Assembly: GCA_937944975.1 (NCBI GenBank) | Contig: CALEBF010000003.1 | Span: forward strand, 1-34,723 | Origin: an uncultured Mycoplasmatota bacterium | GTDB lineage: Bacteria > Bacillota_I > Bacilli_A > RF39 > UBA660 | Direction: 5' to 3' | Length of the DNA: 34,723 nt | Part shown: one piece after another, positions 16,465-23,428 of the stretch | Position numbering within the stretch: position 1 is the first letter of the stretch | Layout of the letters: the number at the start of each line of letters is the position of its first letter | The notes under the pieces: generated by a model | Told to the model about the DNA's origin: nothing | Database searches by the model: none | The model's input: the letters and a program-made list of their open reading frames with translations, nothing else | Made by a program: the position numbers and the translations under genes

Positions 16465-16759
16465 CTAAGAAACACCATCCTTTCCAAACAAATTTTTGAC
16501 GTTCTGTATAAAATGCATACATTTCCCTTAAAAAAGTCATAACATTGTGATAATGAGGTACTGGAAGTACCAATAGACCAGTGATTAAGCCTGGCATTAA
16601 CGCCAAGATCGATGCCCATATATTATTGAGCGGAAGTGCGATTAACAAAATCAATGTCAATCCCACTCCACTAGAAAACATAATCAACTCGTTGGTTGTA
16701 AATAGTCCAAAAATATACAACGATTTCTTTGAGTTTGCTGGTATTAAAAATCCATTCAT
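16445..16759 (-). CDS. PrgI/VirB3-like inner-membrane protein
   Basis: The 104-residue protein has a short N-terminal segment, two close membrane helices (about 22-42 and 47-66) and a soluble tail with HNVMTFLREMYAFYTERQKFVW. Size, topology and location directly before VirB4 match the PrgI/VirB3 family, which forms part of the inner-membrane platform of Gram-positive type IV systems. The start is followed by NGFLIPANSKKS, a typical PrgI-like opening. The gene overlaps the downstream VirB4 N-terminal gene. Confidence 0.75.
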   Translation of the reverse strand: MNGFLIPANSKKSLYIFGLFTTNELIMFSSGVGLTLILLIALPLNNIWASILALMPGLITGLLVLPVPHYHNVMTFLREMYAFYTERQKFVWKGWCFLDGSDKE

Positions 16760-16779
16760 ATCCTTTTAACCCCCTTTTT

Positions 16780-18747
16780 CTATTTTCCTTTTGTCTGGAA
16801 CATAGGTCCAACTGCTTTTTCAGCGTATTGATCATTATCTCTATTACGCTTAAATTCTTCAGAATCTTGAAATTCTGCATTAGCTTTAGCAACTGCTTTA
16901 GAATTGTCATCCACACTCTTACTAGCATCAAAAATGCCATCATAATAAGATTGATTATCATTTACTTCGTTTGACATTTCTGTTAAGTATTGTAATGCTT
17001 CAGCATCATCCACATGTAATCCATCTGTTTTATATTGTTTCTCCCATTCTCTTGCAATATCATCCGCTTTTTGTTTATCCCAATCATCAAGTGCCATACT
17101 TACTGCCTCAATATCAGTCGTATTTCCACTTTTCTTTGCAAGATCTAACTCAGCCTCTAAGCCATACCTTGTCCAATTTGTTCCAGCTAAAGCTCCTTTT
17201 GAAATTGTTACATCTGTATCCTTTTTCTTCATTGCCTGTGCTTTCGCACGGTCTTTAAACGCTTTTGCTGATTTATTATATCGGTTGTATGAATCAACCT
17301 TTTCCTTGTCTCTTTGTCCAGCTGTCTTCATAAATCCCATGCGTTGTGCGATTGCAAGATTTCGACCACCAAAGCTTGTAGATTCTGTTCTTCCAGGTAT
17401 TTTCTTAGCATATTTTGAAGATGCATCTCCAGCTGCGCCAACAGCTTTCATAAATCCTTTTTCATGTGATCCTGCTCTTGCACCTCTAGCACCACCTGTT
17501 AAAGCTCCTTTCAGTGCTGCACCAACAGGATTTTTTCCGTTTGCCTTTGCTGCTTGTGCTGCAGTCATCATTCCAATTCCTGTACCAGCGGCTAGTCCAA
17601 CAGCTCCACCGATAACTGGAGATTTTTTAAATGGATTCATAGTGAAATCACCAGATTTAACTCCAAAGATATCAGAAATTAATTTTGGAGCTTTCTGAGC
17701 AAACATTAACAATCCTAATACGATAAATGCTGTTGCTAAAAGTCCAACATCTTCTGCTTGCTTTGTCGCTCCTTCGGCAGTATACTCATAGAAACTAAAT
17801 AATCCGTTTGCACTAATCTCTTGAATAATAAATACGACAAAATATAGCGCAATCAATCTAACAAATACTTCTAAATAAGTAGAAATACATTCTTTCAGCC
17901 AATTATTAAATACTTTGTCACTTTTTGGTTCTACTCTAGCTAAAATAGGAACAGGAGCTAGTAATTGCAAGAAAGCAAGTTTTACTGCACGAATCGCAAC
18001 ATCAAAACAGAACATAAATAAAGTCCATGCTGCAAATGCTCCGGCAATCGTCGAAATTAAAAAACTATAATTAAATGGACGATCTCCGGATTCTCCAGCC
18101 AAAATTGGATCCAATAATTTTCCAATGTTTTGTTCCTTTACTGCTTCGTTATAGGCTTCTACATTTTCTTCATAATCTGCATAATCACTTGATAATACTT
18201 GTTCTCCATTCTCATTTTCTTCATATAAGTTTTCATTGGGTGTAACGAACCCTCTAAAGATGGCAAACGCAATCGTTCTTCCTCCACAAACACGATACGC
18301 TTGATTCTCTTCTAAAGAACAATCTACATCAATTGGATTTTGTCCATCTGGAGCAACATCAGAATCTAAAATTACTTTTTCTAAAATTCCGGCATTCAAA
18401 ATAGTTCCTTGAATACGGAATGCTAATTGAAATATCGTGGGAGCCATAACGAGTAAAACTAGTGATATAATAATACGTTTTACTAAAGATCCTGCTCCCA
18501 TAGTCGAATCGCTCATTTTATCAGGATTTGCAAATAGTTGAATCAAGGAGAAAGCTACCTTGAATAACATTACAACTCCTACTAGAACATAGATCCTGTT
18601 TGCAAATTCTTGCATAGATGCTTGACTAATAACAGATATATTAGCAATCTGTAATATCATTTGATACAAACTTTCAATCAAACCATAAACAATCGTATCT
18701 AATAAGAAAAAGAAACTAAGAAAAATATTAATTATCCATGTAATCAT
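16780..18747 (-). CDS. VirB6/TrbL-like polytopic channel protein
   Basis: The 655-residue protein has helices near residues 3-30, 49-71, 91-110, then a loop with cysteines (about 130-225), and further helices near 228-260, 290-320 and 335-352. AFLQLLAPVPILARVEP near residue 268 fits the conserved cytoplasmic loop of VirB6/TrbL proteins. The last 280 residues are hydrophilic with a Gly/Ala-rich part (near VGLAAGTGIGMMTAAQAAKA) and charged helices. VirB6 proteins form the inner-membrane channel of type IV systems. AGAGGAGAG precedes the start, 17 bases after the preceding VirB2-like gene with no terminator, so both share the promoter at 19168. Confidence 0.85.
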   Translation of the reverse strand: MITWIINIFLSFFFLLDTIVYGLIESLYQMILQIANISVISQASMQEFANRIYVLVGVVMLFKVAFSLIQLFANPDKMSDSTMGAGSLVKRIIISLVLLVMAPTIFQLAFRIQGTILNAGILEKVILDSDVAPDGQNPIDVDCSLEENQAYRVCGGRTIAFAIFRGFVTPNENLYEENENGEQVLSSDYADYEENVEAYNEAVKEQNIGKLLDPILAGESGDRPFNYSFLISTIAGAFAAWTLFMFCFDVAIRAVKLAFLQLLAPVPILARVEPKSDKVFNNWLKECISTYLEVFVRLIALYFVVFIIQEISANGLFSFYEYTAEGATKQAEDVGLLATAFIVLGLLMFAQKAPKLISDIFGVKSGDFTMNPFKKSPVIGGAVGLAAGTGIGMMTAAQAAKANGKNPVGAALKGALTGGARGARAGSHEKGFMKAVGAAGDASSKYAKKIPGRTESTSFGGRNLAIAQRMGFMKTAGQRDKEKVDSYNRYNKSAKAFKDRAKAQAMKKKDTDVTISKGALAGTNWTRYGLEAELDLAKKSGNTTDIEAVSMALDDWDKQKADDIAREWEKQYKTDGLHVDDAEALQYLTEMSNEVNDNQSYYDGIFDASKSVDDNSKAVAKANAEFQDSEEFKRNRDNDQYAEKAVGPMFQTKGK

Positions 18748-18764
18748 TTCTTCACTCTCCTCTT

Positions 18765-19136
18765 TTAGATATTATCTAAACATGACGATACGTCTGGCCA
18801 CAAAATCGCTAGCAAGGTATCAAGAATTACTGGCAATAAAATTATCACCATTACAATAATGGCACGTTTCGCAAATTTAGCCGCCGCTTTTTTCAACGCA
18901 TCATCTTTGTCTCCAGCAATTGCTTGAATAAAATCTAATATTCCAAATATCACAAGTGCTACTACCATCATAACTGAAATAGTATTATAAATATCTTTGA
19001 TTAGCGTTAATACTTCTGGACTCATAATTCCTTCACATGTTTTATCTACTGCAAATACATTCATCTTACCACCAAAAAACATCATTGCAGTAAATAACGA
19101 CATTGATATTCTATTCTTAATGTTGTTTTTTTTCAT
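18765..19136 (-). CDS. VirB2-like two-helix protein with signal peptide (paralogue 3)
   Basis: The 123-residue protein has a signal peptide (MKKNNIKNRISMSLFTAMMF, cleavage likely after NVFA), a short extracytoplasmic segment with one cysteine (DKTCEG), two membrane helices separated by a basic stretch (GDKDDALKKAAAKFAKRA), and a final CLDNI. This topology is that of VirB2/TrbC-type pilus subunits. The segment IFGILDFIQAIAG aligns by eye with MGMLDLGKAVMAG of the paralogue at 20078. The ATG at 19136 is chosen because a signal peptide starts there and GTGGGGA lies upstream; the longer frame from 19235 would span a terminator and promoter. Confidence 0.8.
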   Translation of the reverse strand: MKKNNIKNRISMSLFTAMMFFGGKMNVFAVDKTCEGIMSPEVLTLIKDIYNTISVMMVVALVIFGILDFIQAIAGDKDDALKKAAAKFAKRAIIVMVIILLPVILDTLLAILWPDVSSCLDNI

Positions 19137-19167
19137 AATATCCCCACTTACCCATAATAGTAATTTC

Positions 19168-19173
19168 ATTATA
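19168..19173 (-). promoter_or_regulatory. Extended -10 promoter directly after a terminator, for VirB2-like paralogue 3 and the VirB6-VirD4 genes
   Basis: On the minus strand TATAAT is preceded by TGT, an extended -10 element; the -35 match is weak (TTTATT region). It begins right after the U tract of the preceding terminator, about 30 bases before the start codon. Confidence 0.6.
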
Positions 19174-19177
19174 ACAC

Positions 19178-19209
19178 AAAAAAGGGCAATAATAAATATG
19201 TTTATTGCC
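19178..19209 (-). terminator. Internal terminator between VirB2-like paralogues 2 and 3
   Basis: GGCAATAA (19185-19192) pairs with TTATTGCC (19202-19209); on the minus strand the hairpin is followed by CTTTTTTG. It lies 14 bases after the stop codon of the gene at 19223. Confidence 0.8.
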
Positions 19210-19222
19210 ACTTTTCCATAGT

Positions 19223-19987
19223 TTATACGCCACAATTTCCATTGATAAAGCAGTCAATACAACTCGTTACACTCGTTTTTCCAGTTGCTGTTCCAAAATT
19301 ACTAAATATAAATTGTACAAGAGTAACAATTAACATTGCTGCAATCGCTGCTATAATTCGTCTCGTTAATTTCTTACCAGCTTTAGAAGTAGCATCTGCG
19401 TCACTTGCCGCCGTTGCTTTAAAGAAATCGATCATTCCCATAATAATCAAAATAATTGGAACTACAATTTTTCCTAAATTGACCGCATTAGAAGTAATCG
19501 TTGCAAGAGCTAAGGGTAGTTCGATAGATCCTCCACAAGTTGTAGATGGAATATTATACGAAGTCTCTTCTAATGTCGGGCCATTCCCATTCGATACATT
19601 AGCTCCTGAAGTTGGGGTAGTTTCCTTACTAGGATCATACTGGGGGTCACTAAATCCACTACCGTTTTGTGCACAACATTTATTTCCATGATCAGCAGCA
19701 CTATTCAGACAAGGATGTTGCATACAATAAGCGCTTTTTTCTTGATTCGTTGTATCTTTTGCATCACATGCACTTAAACATGACGATTTATCTGCGTTTG
19801 AGCTACTATTACATCTTTGCTTACATGCAGCCACTTCTTGTTTTATAGTAGCATCGTCTTTTGCTTGAGGTTGAGATTGTGGTTGTGTTGGAGCACCTGC
19901 CCAAACAGCAAGTACATTCACAGGAGATACACACATACATATAAAAGCTAGCACGATAATATTTCTCATATATTTTTTTAAATTCAT
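19223..19987 (-). CDS. Cysteine-rich secreted domain fused to VirB2-like two-helix domain (paralogue 2)
   Basis: The 254-residue protein starts with a signal peptide (1-27, basic then hydrophobic, ending VLA). An extracytoplasmic part of about 130 residues contains many cysteines (CKQRC, CLSAC, CMQHPC, CC), then a Gly/Ser/Thr/Asn-rich linker. The C-terminal 110 residues are a VirB2-like domain: CGGSIELPLALA, helix with PIILIIMGMIDFFKA, basic turn, second helix, and an ending with CIDC and CG. The core PIILIIMGM-D is identical to the paralogue at 20078. The protein has its own promoter and terminator. An anchored pilus tip or adhesin-like subunit is a possible role; that is inference. Confidence 0.8.
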   Translation of the reverse strand: MNLKKYMRNIIVLAFICMCVSPVNVLAVWAGAPTQPQSQPQAKDDATIKQEVAACKQRCNSSSNADKSSCLSACDAKDTTNQEKSAYCMQHPCLNSAADHGNKCCAQNGSGFSDPQYDPSKETTPTSGANVSNGNGPTLEETSYNIPSTTCGGSIELPLALATITSNAVNLGKIVVPIILIIMGMIDFFKATAASDADATSKAGKKLTRRIIAAIAAMLIVTLVQFIFSNFGTATGKTSVTSCIDCFINGNCGV

Positions 19988-20014
19988 ATTATTTCACCAT
20001 CTTTACATAACATA

Positions 20015-20043
20015 AGTATATCATATTCACTTTATCTTTCCAA
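20015..20043 (-). promoter_or_regulatory. Promoter of the cysteine-rich VirB2-like gene
   Basis: On the minus strand TTGGAA (20038-20043), 17 bases, and TATACT (20015-20020) preceded by TGA form an extended -10 promoter about 28 bases before the start codon. Confidence 0.75.
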
Positions 20044-20052
20044 GTTTTATGC

Positions 20053-20079
20053 ACAAAAAAACAAGAATACTCTTGTTTT
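20053..20079 (-). terminator. Terminator of the first VirB2-like gene
   Basis: ACAAGA (20061-20066) and TCTTGT (20071-20076), extended by A/T pairs, form a hairpin followed on the minus strand by a run of seven T residues. It overlaps the stop codon. Confidence 0.82.
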
Positions 20080-20404
20080 AACCAATAATTTTACTGATAC
20101 AATCTACTGCTGTATTGTCTCCACTAGCATCTGCTAATACTCCAAATACTAATTTAACAACCGCAATAATTAAAAATACCATAACTGCTGCTATTACACG
20201 TTTAAAGAATAACGTTTGGTTCTTTTTAATTTCATCTTCTTTTCCAGCCATAACAGCTTTTCCTAAATCTAACATACCCATGATGATTAAGATGATAGGA
20301 ATTGCAATTTGAATTACTAAGATTACCATATTGATGATACTTACGATAGATCCTGGAATCGTGATTCCTCCACAAATTGCATCTGGACTTACTAATGTAA
20401 ACAT
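20078..20404 (-). CDS. VirB2/TrbC-like two-helix protein (paralogue 1), candidate major subunit
   Basis: The 108-residue protein has two membrane helices (about 20-45 and 69-90) separated by a charged turn (GKEDEIKKN), with one cysteine near each end (C11 in AICGG, and DCISKIIG). This is the topology of mature VirB2-type subunits; no cleavable signal peptide is evident. It lies between a consensus TTGACA-N17-TATAAT promoter and a U-tailed terminator, with the strongest ribosome binding site in the locus (AAGGGAGGT), so it should be the most abundantly made protein of the machine. IPIILIIMGMLD is shared with the paralogue at 19223. Confidence 0.85.
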   Translation of the reverse strand: MFTLVSPDAICGGITIPGSIVSIINMVILVIQIAIPIILIIMGMLDLGKAVMAGKEDEIKKNQTLFFKRVIAAVMVFLIIAVVKLVFGVLADASGDNTAVDCISKIIG

Positions 20405-20427
20405 ATGTTACCTCCCTTGTTACAATA

Positions 20428-20456
20428 ATTATATAAGAATTTCATAAAAATGTCAA
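20428..20456 (-). promoter_or_regulatory. Perfect-consensus sigma-A promoter of VirB2-like paralogue 1
   Basis: On the minus strand TTGACA (20451-20456), exactly 17 bases, and TATAAT (20428-20433). It lies 24 bases before the start codon and just downstream of the TadZ-like stop codon. Confidence 0.93.
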
Positions 20457-20458
20457 TT

Positions 20459-21475
20459 TTATATATTAAAAATTCCTAGTAGTTTACTCTTTTTTTCTTG
20501 CTCTCCTCCAGCTTGACGTGTAAACCCCGCTTTCGTTAAGAAAGAATTCAAAACTTGAATATTTGCTTCTCTCTCATTTAAAGGTGGCATGTTATAAAAA
20601 ATTTTAATTTTAGATTCATACTCGAAATCCAATACATCTTTTGAACTTAGTAAACTTTGGTTTAAAATAACTTTTTTTCCTTTTAACTTTTGCAGTATTT
20701 TTCCATCGGTCATCATGAGTTTATTCAGTTTGATAATCGATGGTTCTATTAAGTAAAATACTTCTGTGCAAAGACTCTCTGCACTTGCACTTCTATTAAT
20801 ATCAATCAATATGACATCCTTATTACTGTATTTTGAAACTTCATTTCCTATTCCTTGAGTATTCGTACTAACCAATCCCTTTTCTCTAAAGAACATAAAG
20901 TCTCTCTTATCAACTTCTATCGCAACAACAGAATAGTTTTTTTCTAATTGCTTTTTCATCATATAAATCAACGTTGTGGCACCAGAATCATCCGTCACAT
21001 TTTTAACACCGATGACACGCCCATGTTCTGGCTGCATCAACCCCGTTTGATTTACTGAAATTCCAGCTTGTCCTTGAACGATAGGAGTTACAACATCTAA
21101 CTGCTGGTATTGTGCTACATCTCGATAAGAATTTGGATTATTATAGAGATACATAATACCTTCTGCATTTTTCGTAAAGTTATAAATTCCCATCGATACC
21201 AATTTAGAGATATAATCCGGTGATGTACTTTCCGGTGAATCATCTAATAGCAAAATAACTTTATCCATATCTAAAGATATCGATAGTTTTTGTAACGTCT
21301 TAACATCTTTATAGTTTTTGATTGCCGTAATATCTAAAATCATTCTTTGGTAAAAGAAATTTTGAAAAGTTGATATAATATCATCTACTTCAAACTCTCC
21401 GACCATCTGTTTAATGATATCAATATTAAGCCCTTGTAGTAATGATTGATATCGATTCGCTACAATAACATTCAT
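20459..21475 (-). CDS. tadZ: TadZ/CpaE-like P-loop protein with degenerate Walker A
   Basis: The 338-residue protein follows the TadZ/CpaE plan: an N-terminal receiver-like part (about 1-125, with KVILLLDD near 72) and a C-terminal ParA/MinD-like part. The Walker A position reads VKNVTDDSGATTLIY (157-171) instead of KGGVGKST, so the signature lysines are missing; KDVILIDINRSA near residue 220 is the Walker B-like strand. TadZ proteins place Tad pili at the cell pole, and atypical Walker A motifs are known in the family. The gene closes the Tad part of the locus; AAGGAGATGGTG precedes the start. Confidence 0.7.
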   Translation of the reverse strand: MNVIVANRYQSLLQGLNIDIIKQMVGEFEVDDIISTFQNFFYQRMILDITAIKNYKDVKTLQKLSISLDMDKVILLLDDSPESTSPDYISKLVSMGIYNFTKNAEGIMYLYNNPNSYRDVAQYQQLDVVTPIVQGQAGISVNQTGLMQPEHGRVIGVKNVTDDSGATTLIYMMKKQLEKNYSVVAIEVDKRDFMFFREKGLVSTNTQGIGNEVSKYSNKDVILIDINRSASAESLCTEVFYLIEPSIIKLNKLMMTDGKILQKLKGKKVILNQSLLSSKDVLDFEYESKIKIFYNMPPLNEREANIQVLNSFLTKAGFTRQAGGEQEKKSKLLGIFNI

Positions 21476-21494
21476 TGATCCACCATCTCCTTAT

Positions 21495-21932
21495 TTAATC
21501 GTGAGCTTCATCATTATAAATCGTTTTTGTATGCCCTGTTACAGGTGCTTCAAATCCGTCGACAAGTGGAATATCAAAATACATATAAGCCGTTGCTATA
21601 TAATAAGTTCCTCTCGTCTCTTTTACTCTCCAAACACAATAATGATGATTACTAGCTGTATTTAAAGCCTCGACAGTACCATCTACCGTTGGAGCAGGAC
21701 ATTTTTGTTGACCGTTTCGATTAATACGATATCCCATTTCTGTCAAAGTCTCTTCTATTTCAGCTTTTGCTTCTTCATCAAATCCCTCGTGTTCTTCTAT
21801 TGCATTAATAATAATATTTTTTACTTTATATGCTTTCGAATAACTTAGTGATCCGACGAATAACCCACTAATGATAATTACAAATACGACAACGACATTT
21901 ACGATCGCCGTATTACCTACCGCTTGATTCAT
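21495..21932 (-). CDS. Pseudopilin/TadE-like protein, paralogue B
   Basis: The 145-residue protein has an N-terminal hydrophobic helix (about 8-30) with a short N-terminal tail (MNQAVGNTA), then a soluble domain with two cysteines (KCPAP and HYCVW). It is paralogous to the preceding gene: both share SYxKAxxVxxxIINAIExxEG, a GYR motif, a cysteine-proline motif, and an ending with a Y-I/M-D-F-D/I-P strand. The topology fits a minor pilin or TadE/TadF-like protein. GAGGTGATGAG lies directly before the ATG. Confidence 0.7.
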   Translation of the reverse strand: MNQAVGNTAIVNVVVVFVIIISGLFVGSLSYSKAYKVKNIIINAIEEHEGFDEEAKAEIEETLTEMGYRINRNGQQKCPAPTVDGTVEALNTASNHHYCVWRVKETRGTYYIATAYMYFDIPLVDGFEAPVTGHTKTIYNDEAHD

Positions 21933-21947
21933 CTCATCACCTCGTTA

Positions 21948-22370
21948 TTACTTTTGAAATTGATATATTTGATCAGTTTTAGAATAAATTGGCAATTTTA
22001 CTTTTCCTGCAACTGGCAAATCAAAATCAATATATGTTAAAACTCCGTAATTATAAAATTTATCATTGATTTTAAATTCATACACACAGTACTGATACTT
22101 GCCTGTGAAATTTGTCATAGCCCTAACACCGTCCCTTGTTGGACAATCAACAGCTCCCTCACGACGGTATCCTATAATAGCCAAAGTGCGATCGATTTCT
22201 TCATACGCAGGGTCATTGTATCCTTCGTATTTCTCGATCGCATTGATAATTCTACTATTGACTCTAAATGCCTTATTATAACTAATGGTACCAACCAAAA
22301 ATACCACCATTAACACGAGGAAAAGAATGATGATATTGTACATAAATACATTTCCTAAACCTTCTCTCAT
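21948..22370 (-). CDS. Pseudopilin/TadE-like protein, paralogue A
   Basis: The 140-residue protein has a short N-terminal tail (MREGLGN), one long hydrophobic helix (about 8-30) and a soluble domain with DCPTRDGV and QYCVYEF cysteines. SYNKAFRVNSRIINAIEKYEG matches the same region of the next gene, so the two are tandem duplicates that have diverged. It follows the small pilin-like gene by 27 bases with GGAGGAAT in front, in the same operon. Confidence 0.7.
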   Translation of the reverse strand: MREGLGNVFMYNIIILFLVLMVVFLVGTISYNKAFRVNSRIINAIEKYEGYNDPAYEEIDRTLAIIGYRREGAVDCPTRDGVRAMTNFTGKYQYCVYEFKINDKFYNYGVLTYIDFDLPVAGKVKLPIYSKTDQIYQFQK

Positions 22371-22397
22371 AATTCTATTCCTCCATTATTATTTTTA

Positions 22398-22574
22398 CTA
22401 TTGGTTAGCGATAGCACCGCATTCTTCTGGCGTTCCACCTGCATCAAGACATTCGGCTTTTGTTTGTTGATTTTGAATTAAGTTATTGATCATTGGGTAT
22501 GCAATAGCTGCGATAATACCAATCAAAATGATCGTAATAACTGTCATGTTTGCTTCTCCAGCTGCTTCTTTCAT
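22398..22574 (-). CDS. 58-aa Flp/pilin-like peptide
   Basis: Short frame that lies between the TadC gene and the pseudopilins: ATG at 22574 after GGTGGTGAGAAAGA, stop TAG at 22398-22400. The peptide begins MKEAAGEANMTVITIILIGI, a short charged leader then a hydrophobic helix (about 10-30), followed by a polar tail with two cysteines (AECLDAGG, EECGAIANQ). Size, layout and position next to tadB/tadC are those of a Flp-type major pilin. A glycine at residue 6 followed by glutamate could be the prepilin peptidase site, although it differs from the canonical G-x4-E spacing. It has its own promoter. Confidence 0.8.
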   Translation of the reverse strand: MKEAAGEANMTVITIILIGIIAAIAYPMINNLIQNQQTKAECLDAGGTPEECGAIANQ

Positions 22575-22607
22575 TCTTTCTCACCACCTTACACTTCTAC
22601 CATTATT

Positions 22608-22636
22608 AGTATAACATATATTTTTTATTTTATAAA
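22608..22636 (-). promoter_or_regulatory. Promoter of the pilin-like gene
   Basis: On the minus strand TATACT (22608-22613) preceded by TGT is an extended -10 box; a weak -35 (TTTATA, 22631-22636) is 17 bases upstream. It falls in the 70-base gap after the TadC stop codon. Confidence 0.55.
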
Positions 22637-22645
22637 TACTATATT

Positions 22646-23428
22646 TTATAAATTCATCATCATTGTCATTGAGAATAACATGAGTAATAAAATTCCTCCA
22701 CCTGTTGTCATCAACATCATCATCGTTTTGTTTTCCATCTTCTCAAGACGTTCTTTATATTTTTGCTCACGTGCTTTGTTTTGAAGTTGTGATACACTTC
22801 TTGCAAACATCATAAGTTGCTCTTGTTTATTTTCTTGTGATCCTAATCCTAGACGATATAACAAACGCATCATACGCATAGAATCACGTACCGGATATTC
22901 TTTTGCGAAATCCATGTATGGATCTACACTAGAATCTCCCGCTTCAATTTTAGCAATCATTTCTCTTAATCCAGAGCGGAAAATCTCCGGCGCTGTTTCA
23001 ACAGAGCGATTAAGCGCAACTGGAACAGTATAGTGTTGAACTAAGATTTCCAAACTCTTTAAATAATATGGTAACATTTGGTTAATCTTATGTAAGTTAG
23101 CTTTATAATACCCTTTTAAACTTTGATATGGCATCTTAAATACTACAAATCCAACGATTACGGAAAATAATACATTTAAGAAACTTGCTTGAGACATCAA
23201 AATAAAGAGCATAGCTGCCATCGCAATGAGTCCATTACGCACGCGCATTCCAAACATTTTTTCAACATCAATGCTGTCTCCATACTTTAATCTTAGAAGA
23301 AATATATAGTCTTCTTCCATCAAAATTCGAAAATACGGTTCCGTATCTCCAATAAATTTATGCATATCAATATGATGGTTATAAGATAATACAAATATGA
23401 TAATTACTGCAATTAAAATAAATTCCAT
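22646..23428 (-). CDS. tadC: TadC-like membrane platform protein (T2SSF family)
   Basis: The 260-residue protein has helices at about 2-17, 68-100 (two) and the C-terminal 25 residues, with a cytoplasmic helical domain between, the plan of half-length T2SSF/TadC platform proteins. YLKSLEILVQHYTVPVALNRS and RMMRLLYRLGLGSQENKQEQ fall in the F-domain region. With TadB it forms the inner-membrane base on which the CpaF ATPase acts. Its start shares TAATG with the TadB stop, so the two are translationally coupled. Confidence 0.78.
   Translation of the reverse strand: MEFILIAVIIIFVLSYNHHIDMHKFIGDTEPYFRILMEEDYIFLLRLKYGDSIDVEKMFGMRVRNGLIAMAAMLFILMSQASFLNVLFSVIVGFVVFKMPYQSLKGYYKANLHKINQMLPYYLKSLEILVQHYTVPVALNRSVETAPEIFRSGLREMIAKIEAGDSSVDPYMDFAKEYPVRDSMRMMRLLYRLGLGSQENKQEQLMMFARSVSQLQNKAREQKYKERLEKMENKTMMMLMTTGGGILLLMLFSMTMMMNL

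Noticed and set aside
19137..19235. Longer N-terminus for VirB2-like paralogue 3
   Set aside because: It would overlap the preceding gene and span a terminator and promoter; the ATG at 19136 starts a standard signal peptide.
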